Shown in pieces: positions 33,427-44,663 of a DNA stretch of 64,000 nucleotides. Every line of letters starts with the position of its first letter. Positions within the stretch are counted from its first letter, which is position 1. The stretch is from Saururus chinensis (taxonomy: Eukaryota > Streptophyta > Magnoliopsida > Piperales > Saururaceae). The notes under the pieces were generated by a model. That model searched no databases. It was not told the origin of the DNA and saw nothing but the letters and a program-made list of their open reading frames with translations. The stretch lies in contig CP141142.1 in NCBI GenBank assembly GCA_035235625.1, positions 42,387,644-42,451,643 on the forward strand. Reading direction: 5' to 3'. Made by a program: the position numbers and the translations under genes.

Positions 33427-36400
33427 ATGAATTATCAGGTACTCGAACAATTCGAAGATCGTGCTGCACTGCCTCTGCTTTCTCCATGTTTTTTATCTGT
33501 TGATTCTCACTTGGGTTGGTGAGCTCAGCCAGATCTACTTATTTCTGCCAGTTAATAGAGTAATGGAAGATAGATTTGAACTAGAGCATTTGGATTAGGC
33601 GTCTTTCTTTTCACATTTGGAAATAGGAAGTTGGAGATTTATGGAATTGATCGTGAGCTGAACGGACAAACTGTCTTGCTCTTCTTCTTGTCGTTTGAGT
33701 TTCCATGCTCGCAAAGTTCTACTCAATACTGATACTTCTTGATCTGGTTGGGATAATGCTGATTTTGGTGGTCTTAAAGAAAATGGCCAATTAGTAGCAG
33801 AGTATAGCAGTACCTTATTTCTCTAAAATTTTCGATGTGGCCTCATTGTGTTAGACTTGGAACGAGTTACCTCACTTCATCAATTATGTATGGGGGAGTT
33901 TTTTTATTATTATTAATTTTGGAGGTAAATCAGTAGACTCGAGATGGCGAATGAAAATTTTGTATTCATATTGTCAAGGGAAGGATCCATTAGAAGATTC
34001 TTTTATGCTGTGTTTTTCTGTTTGATGGGAAATATGCTGCATGATGAACGTTTTGCAATGGGAGGTGTTCTTTGCCTTCATGCCTGGTTGCTTCAGGTGG
34101 TTGGAATTAATTTGCTTTTATGACAGTGGAAGCCATTACTGAAGAGGGCATCCATCCCAATAATGATCTGTCCCTCCTATTGGGGTGCCAAATTGGCAAT
34201 GTGGATTGAACATTTTGGTTTGTCGTTTCATATTTAAAAGGATGATATAGCCCATTAAGAAAACGTGGCAGCAAGGTCTTTTACTCAATGCCCTTCCTGA
34301 TGCCAACCCTTTAATGAGAAGAAGATACATGGTCTTCATTAGCATCTTATGCATTTCTGTTTATCTTGAATTAACTTCATTATATGAATACTGTTGGAGT
34401 CTGGAGATCATTTTTTAATGCAAAGCTAAAATCAAAATGACTCATTTACTTTGATGCAATGCATAGCAAAGTAGTTGGAATATTGTTCAGTGCATGTGAT
34501 AAATTATTGTAACGTATTGAGATTGTTTTTAGTGGAATTATTACTTGCCTTTTGGTTTATCAAAATGTGTTTTTGTAGGATTGATTCAGACTCGTTTTAG
34601 CTTTTGATGGCAGGGAATGAGCTCCTTTTCTGGCTTTACTCGGTTATGCAAGGGCCTATCTGTAGTTCTTATTGCAGGCTATGCTCTGCTCCAGATATTA
34701 CCATCCGCCAATACCTATCTGGCACTTATACCTGCAAAGTATGGTTTAAATTTACCCTGATAATAATTTTTGCTTATATTTTTTGTTTGCATTTTGCTAG
34801 TTACGTGTGAAAATCTTGCATCTGTATGGTAATGTCCTCTTGATAAAAGATCCAAAGTGTTAATAAATGCTTTGTACTTGCCTCTCCTGAATAATTAAAT
34901 AAGAGCATCCAGAAAGCGATATATTTCAGTTAATCCCTTGGGCATGAATTTAAGTGCTAATGTGTATGACAGTTGCTGGCTTACATTTCTAATAGCCTGC
35001 CTATTGAATATGTTTGTAGGACAATCCCTTTTGCCTGGAACCTTATAACTGCTGGTTATGTTGAACAATCACTTTTGGAGGTATGCAACTGATTTTGTCA
35101 TCGTTCATTTGTAACCTTTTACAGTTCTTCTTGATTAATGATATTTTGAATCTGTGAGTTGCCTTGTTCTTCTTTATTTTTCGTCTTTTGAACAATGCCA
35201 TGGATTCTTCACTAAGTCCAAGGCTGTTTTAGTCACATGTCCAAAGGAGGAAGGCCATCAAAACAGCCGATGTTAGTTCCACTCAGGTGAAGTACGGAGT
35301 GGAGATCTGGCATGTGGGACCCATGTCATCTCTCTCTATATATATAGATAGATAAATAGATCAATTGATCGATATAACACAAGAATTAGTTGGTTGATTT
35401 TGCAACCTTTTTTATTCATTTAGTATTTTCTGGTTTATATTTGCTTTGTTGTATACTAGAAGAAGAAATGAGGTTACAAGCTGTGCTGGTGTTTCATTGC
35501 TAATTTATACTCCTCTCTCTCTCTCTCTCTTGTTTGTCAATTGAATGACAAATACTATATTTGCTCATATTCTATAATGATCATGTTTTGTGTTTGCGGT
35601 GCTGAGACAAATTTTTTATATTTAGGTGATAAGAGATCTCTTGACCACAAGGGTACCATCAGAATTATATGCTCCACTCTAGCTCTTGTTGACATGAGTG
35701 ATAGTTGTTTTCCAGCTTTTCTTGGACCGGATTGCTCCACTCTCAAACGTTCAAACAAAGTAGTTCGGCATTTCATTCTTTTTCTTGAAGTACTGGAATC
35801 CCAACAGAGCTGTCCCTCTGTTGCTGCTGATCCCGTTGTCACAGGGCCTCTCTTTCTCCCTGCACTACTTCTCTATTTCCATCTCTCTCACATTCTCTCA
35901 CCCCCATTTATCTTCTTTTCTCTCTCCCTCTCTCTCTCTCTCACATCAAAGGTTAGACTTCTGACAATGAAATAAATATAGTGGTATTGAACTAGGGTTT
36001 GGTCAAATAAACTAGTCATTACATTATTCAACTATAGAGTTCACCCTTAAGAAAATTAATGTAAATTGGATCAACTGCTGCACAACTGAGTTATTTTTGC
36101 TTTATTTTTTCAAGTCATTTTCATGCTTTGTGAGTTTAAGGTCAAGCAAGATGAAGATGGGCAAAGATGTAGGTCAAAGACAAGAGAAACTTTCCAGGGG
36201 CATGTTGAGATTAAAATATGGGGAAGGGAGCTCTCAAGATGATTGCCAATAGCAAGTGAGGGAGAATTGGTGTAATGGTGACAAATGGCCCATTGCACTA
36301 TTTATGGAGTGCCAATGTTGTGGGCCTCATATATAGTCCATGAAGATAGGAGAAATTTTATATCTATTGATCTAGACTCTCAATAAATATTAAATTTTGG

Positions 36401-38708
36401 CATTTATAAAACATGTAAATTTTTTAGAGAAGATCTACAAATAGGAAGCTGACTGATATATAAGGCTTGTCCATTATTATGATGAGTTAAGAAGTCAATT
36501 GTGTTGTGACCTGTTGGGTGTTTCTTGATCTTCTCTTTCACCTTCTTCTTCTTCCTCTTATGGGTTATGACCCAAGCCCTAAAAAGGGGACCTTTATGTA
36601 GTTAGACCTAAGCCATAAAAGCCACTGTCTTTTAGTCGTCTATTTCATAATATGGGTCCAAGACTTAAGCCCTGAAAGGCCTTAATTTCTTCTTCCTCCA
36701 CTCTTCATTCTCCAATGTCTTTTCTTTCTATACTCAATCTACGTCAGGGTGGGCTAGCATGATGAAGGCCAGCCTAGAGATGGATCAGGAGATGTCCCAT
36801 TGTCTTAATTGTGGCAGTATGAGCTGGAAGTGGGCCATAATGGTTATTTGAGTACTTACTCCATCCAATATTAATAGCTTCATTTGGAAAAATAGTAATT
36901 TTTATTGAATGATGGGACTTGTAACTAAGGAAATAGAAAATAGCTTCTGAGAGGTTTTTTAAGTACCCAGCTACTTAAATTAAGCCAAAAGGAGTTATTA
37001 ATATGGGACAATTTTTAAAAAAAATTGAGCTATCAATATGGTGGGATAGAGGGAGTATTTTTTTGGTTGAAAATTTATGCTGGAAGACTCTGGACAGTTT
37101 GGAATTGCTTCTTCCTAGCGATAAATTAGAAGTGAAGATTTATATCTTGTATCTGCCCTTTTGCAGGTGGTTGTCAGTGTTATTGGTCTCCTCTTCATTG
37201 GGAAATTATTAGAACCAATTTGGGGTTCCAAGGAGTTCGTCAAGTTCATTTTTGTAGTCAACTTCTTAACTTCAGTTTGCATTTTCATCACAGCTATAGC
37301 CTTATACTACATTACAAAGCAAGAAAGTTTCCTGTAAGTACTTCTGCTCTGTGCATAATGCACATTTTTTTTAATATAATTATGCTATTGATTTCTATTT
37401 TTCAAAATTTTAAAGCCTTCATTGTGGATTGGCTTACTTACTTTTAGTATTTGCTGATGTAGTAAGAATCGCTATCTGATTTCTTGATGAAAATTAATCA
37501 TTTTTAATAAATTATATGTCCATCCTTGCATTCTCCCAAGAAGATATTTCTTTAAGTCTTTATTTGTTAGTTTTTTGGAAGTTTCTGGAAAACAAATTTA
37601 ATTTAATGGTGTTGTATTTGGGCACTGACCACTGAGTAGGATATGGTGCCTGAGCCATATGAAAAGCAGCATTTTTCAAGTAATATAAGAGGATTATATA
37701 TACGAATAGTGATGAAGAAGATCTTTGTAGCCTTCCATCTCTACCCGATTTGATGGTACCTCTTTTGTTTTGATAGTTATACTCCCCTTTCTGGGTTCCA
37801 TGGGGTCCTTTCAGGATTCTTCGTGGGCATCAAGCAGATTATACCTGAGCAGGAGCTGGGTATATTAAAGATTAAGGCAAAGGTGTCATCAACTTTTTTT
37901 TTAAGCAACAAATTTTCTGCACCAGTCACATGTAAAATCTCATTGATGGTGTTTGCTCTATGATTTCTCTTTCCAGTGGATACCATCCCTCTTTGTGCTG
38001 ATCTCAATTGCCCTGAGCATCTTTGCACTGGAGCCAACATCATACCTTCCAACAATTATATTTGGAACTTACATGAGTTGGATTTACTTGCGGTATTTCC
38101 AAAGGCAGCCAGAGGCAAATTTTAAAGGAGATCCAAGTGATGAGTTCTCCTTCTCCTCCTTCTTCCCTGCCTTTATGCGGTAATCTTTGTTTTAACCTGG
38201 TAATGGAAAATTTTTAACTTGTTAATGGAAGATTGACATAGAAGTACTGAGTCATGGTGCATTTCTTGTGCTATGCTGAGTTATATTGGAACTTGCAGGC
38301 CAATCCTGGACCCTGTTGCATCTGTATTGGATCGAATGCTATGTGGCAGATCCAACGATACTAGTGAAGCAAAGGGTCAGATTCTCGGGGGCAACCCTCT
38401 GCCTGGTTCAGACCCTATTGAAGCATCAAGAAGAAGGTAATATTCTTTTACACGTCAAATTCCGTGGCCCAGAGGAATTCTGTACCTAAGTATTTTTAGT
38501 TGTGAAAAATTAGTTAATCCAGTGGGTTAAGTGCAATAATTTTGCTGGAATGAGACTCTCTTTTCCGTTGTGACACATTCCTTCATGCTTCCTTAATTGC
38601 AGAGAGCGAGGGGCCCGAGCTCTGGAGGAAAGACTAGCTGCAGAGGGAGTATCTGTGGCAGAAGGCTCACAGGATCCATCACATAGAGATGCGGCTGAGA
38701 ATGTTTGA
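33427..38708 (+). CDS. RBL19: rhomboid-like protein 19 / TMEM115 family membrane protein
   Basis: TMEM115-type proteins are multi-pass Golgi proteins, rhomboid-related in fold but without protease activity. Eight exons in phase: 33427-33438, 34614-34738, 35020-35080, 37167-37333, 37777-37882, 37977-38179, 38299-38436, 38603-38708. They encode 305 aa, the normal length for plant members. After MNYQ comes SSFSGFTRLCKGLSVV and several hydrophobic segments, such as VVVSVIGLLFIGKLLEPIWG and FVKFIFVVNFLTSVCIFITA. The family block YTPLSGFHGVLSGFFVG follows, then SLFVLISIALSIFALEP, MSWIYLRYFQRQPE and GDPSDEFSFSSFFP, and a charged tail RRRERGARALEERLAAEG. Exon 1 codes only four residues; the alternative ATG in exon 2 (34617) gives MSSFSGFT. 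Intron 3 (2.1 kb) holds a MITE and CT microsatellites. The gene looks intact. Confidence 0.93.
35512..35945. repeat. CT/TA microsatellites in intron 3 of the RBL19-like gene
   Basis: (CT)n runs occur near 35512-35530 and 35920-35942. A short tatatata/gata stretch occurs at 35333-35357. Nothing else was seen in this part of the intron. Confidence 0.7.
36856..37060 (+). mobile_element. Stowaway-like MITE in intron 3 of the RBL19-like gene
   Basis: The element starts tactccatccaatattaatag and ends atagagggagta. The ends are imperfect inverted repeats resembling Stowaway termini, flanked by TA. A relative in reverse orientation lies at 16342-16545, and a shorter related piece at about 42640-42740. 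It ends about 100 bp before exon 4. Confidence 0.75.
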
Positions 38709-41180
38709 GATCTATCAGCGATGAACTTAAAACATCCTTGTGCAGTGTGAATGACTAAAATGGCGAGAACTTTTTGCTACTGTTCGAGGGAATCGTGCAA
38801 TATAGATCCCTACTTTTGCAATACGAAGAGAAATTTCTATCCATAAAAATCAACATGATTTTTTTTCCGTAAAAAATGTTAAAGTTCGAAAAAGTTGTCC
38901 ACTTCTCGCACATTAATATAGGGAAAATAATATTCATACTTAGGATAGGAAAGGTGGGTCTTATCTGAATTTATTTTTCCCTAACCAATCAGTGGTATAT
39001 CCAATCAGTTATTTTTCCCTATCCAAGGAAAGAAAGCTGTTCAGGCGTTTGTAAACCCTTGTTGCCAGTTGTCTCACAAGCTTGTGGTGTCTGAAATGTC
39101 ACTAATACCTAGGAGTAGCCTTTATATGAGTGGGCAATCTTTGTATTTCGAAATTGATCTGAGGCTGCTACCTTTGCGAATAGTTTGGAGCTCAGTCAAT
39201 TATGAGCAATCTGGTTGAATGGCTGGGTTACACTGTTTGAATTGCTCAGTCTCGCAGCTCTCGCTCCATACGCGGCGATACATTGAAAAAGCTTTAATTG
39301 TCAGGATCCAATAGCTACTTTACTGGATATTTTTTCTTAATGATTTACCATTGTCCAGCAAATCTTAACATGGTACATACCTAGTGATTCCTATTTTTTT
39401 TGTTAGAATTCTGATTACTACTGTAAATAGGTGGATATGGATGTCCGTACACGTTGTCGGCGTCCGCGTTCATGTCTGCCCTGAACATGAAAAATACTTG
39501 CTGCATCTGCATGGACGTCGTGAGCACCCTATTTCTTGGATGATTTGGATTAATTTATTGTGACGATAGGCATATTATCTTCACTAACGTTAAGTCATAT
39601 TAGGAAGAATCGTGCTTTCCGTTTTCCCCACTGAATCCCCTTACTTAGCAACGTATAAGAACCCACGGGATCCGTCTTCTCTCCCATTCAATGCAATTCA
39701 CTTTCATTATGACAGTTCACCCAGAGTGGCGAAGTCCGGAAGTTGCCGGGTTCAAATCATCATTCCTTTGTCCTGCCGATCAACCTCTCTCTCTCTGTCT
39801 CTGGGTTACGAAGCGGTCAAGATGCAGCCGTGTGTATTGCCTTACCCAGGGGCCATGAACGTTGCTCGTAATCCATGCTCCAGTCAACTCTTCTCCTTTG
39901 TGGAACTGGGCTTGGAGTGATTAATCCAATCCTCTATGCCAAACCACGATGCTTTCAATATCCTATGTACTTTTTCTTGATGTATTTATACAGTGCAAGA
40001 CCTTACAATATACTACAAAACCTAAAACGGAGAGAGAAGGAAGGTGGAAGATGAATATACTCCTATAGTATCAAAAAGTCAGAACTGGGATGTGATCCGG
40101 TTTTGGAGGTGGAAGACGTCACGTGAACACCTTGTGGGAGCAAAAGAAGCAAGTAGCGAACACTCTAAGATGCCCACTTTCCTTATAGAGTACACAAAAT
40201 AAACCAGCTCGATACGTGCTTCGAGGAGCGGCATATAATACGCTTCGCCCCATGTGCCTTACTTCCCTTCCCTCCGCATTTCTCCCCATATATCTAGTTG
40301 TGTTTGATGGAAAAAACAAGTAATATGTATAACACTGATAACACTATAAAGGGTGCTCAGTAAGTTGTTCCAGTGTGACCTTTTACGGAAGCTTCAATCA
40401 GGTGGACAAAACTCGTTACCTGTACGACTGTACCACTTCTTTGCTCGGTAGGTGCAGGGTTTTGAAGAGCCTTACCTACCTTGACTTCTTCATCCCATAA
40501 ACTACAGTGGCGACACTGAGTTCTTTGGTTTTACTTAATTCAAATCAATGCAAACCCAAAAAAGAGAACACATACGCACACATCGGATGCACCTTTGATC
40601 GTGCGTAAATTGAAGTGCCTGAGGAACATAAAATCGCCGTTATATCAGTGTTCGATTTCCATTTCTTTCCAGTACTTCACAATGATCCGAACAAGACATC
40701 CATGCTAATTTAATATATTACCGTTTTGTCTATCCCTTGAAACTTCACAATTTTAAAGAAGACTGTACAACTTCTTTCAAATAAAAGGACATTGAAAGAA
40801 CTGTTTATATCTATAGAGGGTAACTATATCTTTTTGTGTTTTGACAGTGTGCTTGGCCTGCAACATGTCTTTTGCCTGGTAAGAATAAAGGTGGAAAGAT
40901 AGAAATTATTTCTCATTTCAAATTGTCATTAGCATGAGTTGGGAGAATTTTTTTCAACTAATCTGCCAGTCGATCTCTGGGCAATGATGTGAGAACAAAA
41001 TCATGCTTGATCTTATCAAGAAGGTGAGGAATTCTACTTTACGTGTGTTGCTAAACAAATTGTTCTAAGGAAAAGTCACTTTCCAATGGATTGAGTTGTG
41101 TTTGCATGATGCTTAGAGTAAGGAGAACTCCATGCATGCACCATGCAGAGCCACAACGTATCTCTCCCCCCATTTTCACC
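38709..41180. other. 3' flank of RBL19-like gene and intergenic
   Basis: No gene was recognised. An open frame at 39612-39920 has no motif and mixed composition. The 39740-39765 stretch has a tRNA B-box-like word but no tRNA fold. Confidence 0.45.
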
Positions 41181-41187
41181 TATAAAG
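41181..41187 (+). promoter_or_regulatory. TATA-like box before the small open frame at 41235
   Basis: tataaag lies 48 bp upstream of the ATG. It supports transcription of the small frame but is weak evidence by itself. Confidence 0.35.
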
Positions 41188-41234
41188 CCTTTCCCCCATC
41201 CTCAGGAAAGATAAATGAGGGAAGAAAGAGCACG

Positions 41235-41576
41235 ATGCCATTCTATATGGAGTGGCATGTAAAGCTTGAAACTGTGTTTCTCCTGCTAGCAACTCTGCTG
41301 CTAGTTTTCATAAGGCAAATGGGGGAACAAGGAAATCGTGGTGAGCGGCGCTTAGGTGAAGACAATGGGAGTGGAACTGGGATAGGAGGAAGAGATGAAG
41401 ACAATGGGAGTGGAACTGGAATAGGAGGAAGAGATGAGAAACGGAATGGGAATGCAGACGAGCTAAAGAAGGAAACAATCCTCTCACCTTCGTACACTAC
41501 ACTACAAGAAGTCGGAAATATACTAACAGGGCACTTTCTACTGTCTTGTTCTCTTCTAGCTAAACAGTGTCATTAA
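41235..41576 (+). CDS. possible small signal-anchored protein, family unknown
   Basis: I do not recognise a family. The ATG at 41235 opens 113 codons. It begins MPFYMEWHVKLETV, then a hydrophobic segment FLLLATLLLVFI (about residues 15-26) that could be a signal anchor. A strongly charged Gly/Asn/Arg-rich part follows, containing a 13-residue unit (EDNGSGTGIGGRD) repeated twice by an exact-length 39-bp tandem duplication. The end is KKETILSPSYTTLQEVG and a second hydrophobic patch. The frame is open upstream to 41091, but the stretch with the TATA-like box argues for the later start. It could equally be a chance frame in a non-coding transcript. Confidence 0.35.
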   Translation: MPFYMEWHVKLETVFLLLATLLLVFIRQMGEQGNRGERRLGEDNGSGTGIGGRDEDNGSGTGIGGRDEKRNGNADELKKETILSPSYTTLQEVGNILTGHFLLSCSLLAKQCH

Positions 41577-42110
41577 ATGGACGGCCGAACACAGTTACGA
41601 CAGTTTTACTACCCACTTAGTGATTTGTATTCAGCAGGAAAATTGCAGAAAGAAGTGGTTGAACATCTGCGCTGTCCATTTCATTGCTATTCTTCTATCT
41701 GGCAGAAACATGTTTCCTTGATCGACTACTTCAACGGAGGGCTTACAGCATTATGTATCATGATTCCAAAATTTTTATAGGTTCTTAGAGAGAACAATAT
41801 CATAACCCGCACTCCCAAAGGATGGGAAATCTAGCGGCGCACATTCATTATATCATTATAACTTTAAGAAAACTGAAGAGCTTAGAAGATGTAGCTGTCT
41901 GTTTTATAAAAGTCGATAGAGATGGGTATGCCGGTCATGTAACCTAATAAATCACAGAACTGGCTCTTGCCTCTTGGCATAATGCTCACCGGTTAAACTG
42001 AGCAAAAATCTTTTTTTCAAGAACAAACCAGTAATTCGAGCTTAAATTCTTGCTCTAGCATTACAGCGACATTTTGACGAAAACCATTTTAACGAGGCGT
42101 TGGATATTGA

Positions 42111-42431
42111 ATGCAGATTTGCGTTGGCATTTTGTCTGAGCGGAAAAATATGGAACTTGAAGTAGATGAAGAAATTGGCATATTTCATAGCAATTTCCCC
42201 CTATATATAAAGATTTCAATACAAAGTTTAGAAGGGTCTGTGCATTGTTTATCTATTCATCCTGGATCGTTAAACTTAAGAGTCCCGTTACAGACTGCAC
42301 CTCGTTTGTTGGAGATTCTGTTAGATGTGATTTCAAGAACCTATACCATACGTATCCTTGATGCCGTATCCATGTCAACGAAAACTTTGTTTGGGATGCG
42401 CAAGTCAAAATGGATTTCCATCGATCTGTAA
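42111..42431 (+). CDS. unassigned 106-codon open frame
   Basis: The frame starts MQICVGILSERKNMELEVDE and ends MRKSKWISIDL. Its composition looks protein-like, without low complexity or an excess of stop-adjacent codons. I see no known domain, signal peptide or splice-linked neighbour. It lies alone between repeats. It may be the remnant of an exon or chance. Confidence 0.2.
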   Translation: MQICVGILSERKNMELEVDEEIGIFHSNFPLYIKISIQSLEGSVHCLSIHPGSLNLRVPLQTAPRLLEILLDVISRTYTIRILDAVSMSTKTLFGMRKSKWISIDL

Positions 42432-42639
42432 AGCATCGTATCGATGATCCACGTTACTCATGTCCCCTTGAACATGAGCTCCTCGTTAATTGGCCCAGAA
42501 ATGTGTTCTTGGCCCCTGGCAATCATATGCCATATATTCTCATTTGCTGTAGAGTAACATGCTGACTTCCCCGGCTATTATGTGGCATAGATAAGAGAAG
42601 AGAAAATAAGATTATAATATTTTTTTTTTATTACCTAAT

Positions 42640-44230
42640 TATTTAAATTGAATAAAATGGAGCTATTAATATAGAATATACTTTTTTTGACAAATAAAAT
42701 AAAGCTATTAATATATATAGGATGGAGGAGTACAAGTTGTGCTTCCTTCTTTGAAGCTAATAAACACATTGCTTACCAAGAAAAAAATATAATAAACAAA
42801 TACAGAAGCAACAAGGATGGTGCTCATTGGGAAATGTCACTGATAAAAGACGTAACATTTCGGGGCTCTTTGGCAAGCTATTTGACATGGAAAGTAAAGA
42901 CACTCACGGGGAAAGTCTATTTCATTTTCAAATGGCTCGCCAGACAACCCCTTCATAAGACAATGCAATATTCTTATTGGAACGGGATCCAATGACTTGT
43001 TCATCAGTTAACGATAGAAAAGGGGGCATTTTAAGTCCTGAAAACATCTTATGCCAGATACATTAAACATATTACCTTCAGAATTATCATTTCCAGCTAA
43101 GAGAGGGCAATGTGACTGTGCTAAGAAATTAAGATGAGCAACCGTGCTACAAGATCTACCTATCCTTGCTTTACAAAGGAGGAATTTAGGGATTAAGGAT
43201 ACCATTATTAAAAAAATGGTTTAAATTAGCTACATGTGAAGTCATTAGCTACTGATGACCTGGCCTGGCCTGGATTGATGATACAAACTCGGGCACATGG
43301 AATTCGCCAATAAATCATAATTTTTGTATAGATTTCATGTATTATATATACTGTGCATTGTCAATCCAAGGCCATCAACAACGGGCAAAGCATTACCAAC
43401 AACTCCACATGTAAAGTTTAACTAGCGGATTTGCATTCATAACGGTATAGTACCTATACAATGCATTGTTTGGATCAAATATCCCTTTGCCAAATTTTAT
43501 ATCTAGCGATAGAGAGATTGTTGGTGGGGTGGGGTGGGGGGCAAATATATCAAAGGCATACATTAATTATAGAGACCACATGCCTAGGCATGTGCTCACA
43601 ATCTAGTATATAAGTTATATATATATTAATATAATATTCCCTCTATCTCACATTAATAGCTCCATCTAATTTTTAAAAATAAACTAAATTAGTTCATATT
43701 GAAAAAACTTATTGACCCTATTAATCTCTGAAGGAGTGAGTATGTGTTAAGATCTTAAAATTTGTAGGACTTCAAAACAAGAAAAAAAATCCTAGGGTGG
43801 AGAGGGGTATATATAAGTAATATCTTAATTTATTTTTGGGTGTGAAAAAAGTGGGTGCCTAAGTATAATTAAGTTTGGGGAAATAGTGACATTCTTTTTA
43901 AAATAAATTAAAATTAGCTCATATTGAAAAAACTAATGGAGGAGTGGAGGACCTATTAATCCGGAGGAAGCATCTGTTAAGATCTTAAAATTTCTAGGAC
44001 TTCACAACAAGGCTAGCAAGACCATCAATAACCGCTATATGCAAATTTCATGATTCGATCGCAGTGAAAATATCTATAACTAATGAAGTTGAAATCTGTT
44101 AGGTTGACTGATGAGCAAATCCCCATGCGTTACTTGTGGCTGCCAAAATTAAAATACTTACAAAAATAATACACCTGGTCAGTGCTGAAAAGAATAACAC
44201 TACAACATGGATAACCACAAATTTTTTAAA
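42640..44230. repeat. MITE fragments and a local direct duplication
   Basis: 42640-42740 holds two ataaagctattaatata-type blocks like the ends of the MITE at 36856. 43630-43740 is another Stowaway-like piece (ttccctctatctcacattaa ... gaaggagtgagta). A segment with ttagttcatattgaaaaaact and gttaagatcttaaaatttg at about 43667-43795 recurs at about 43903-44013. A g/t-rich tract ggtggggtggggtgggggg lies at 43525-43545. Confidence 0.6.
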
Positions 44231-44233
44231 AGA

Positions 44234-44316
44234 ATGAGTCTATATGCACCCCACTAATCCTTTCAGTATCCCGTTATTAGGGTATTGAGCTGATTATTAG
44301 GGTGCATGTAAACTCA
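44234..44316. repeat. short hairpin-forming sequence
   Basis: gagtctatatgcaccc at the left pairs with gggtgcatgtaaactc at the right. Pairing continues inward imperfectly (ccactaatcctttcagtatcc against ggtattgagctgattatta). It is a small foldback of about 80 bp. Confidence 0.6.
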
Positions 44317-44543
44317 TTATTTGCAAAAAGAACTAACAGCATTAGAGTCTAAACTGACTTTATGCTTTAAATTACGCCCACTTGCATTAGTTTAGAACCC
44401 CATTGCTGTGCTAAGAACGTAGAAACGTAATAGATGTACAGTTGAAAATAAATGTGCAAGCTGTGGGCTTGACCTTGAGATCAGAGTCAACACGTTGTGT
44501 AAGGCGAACTTCAAGGCAAGCTTGGCTTGGCACCTTGTTCTTG

Positions 44544-44552
44544 CTATAAATA
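44544..44552 (+). promoter_or_regulatory. TATA box of the Root_cap gene
   Basis: ctataaata lies 112 bp before the ATG at 44664. This fits a start of transcription near 44575-44580 and a leader of about 85 nt. Confidence 0.8.
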
Positions 44553-44663
44553 CTGCAACTCCAGTCCACCACTGCCATGCCAATAGAGAAGAAGAGACAA
44601 TAGAGAAAGAGAGAGAGAAACAGCAAAAAAGAAGCAGAAAGAATCGTCTTCGTCATTCTGGAG

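Noticed and set aside
35541-35975. 144-codon frame in an RBL19-like intron
   Set aside because: It spans CT microsatellites, has no motif, and the flanking exons splice cleanly without it.
39740-39770. tRNA B-box-like gggttcaaatc
   Set aside because: The flanks do not form acceptor, D or T stems, and no A box is positioned upstream.
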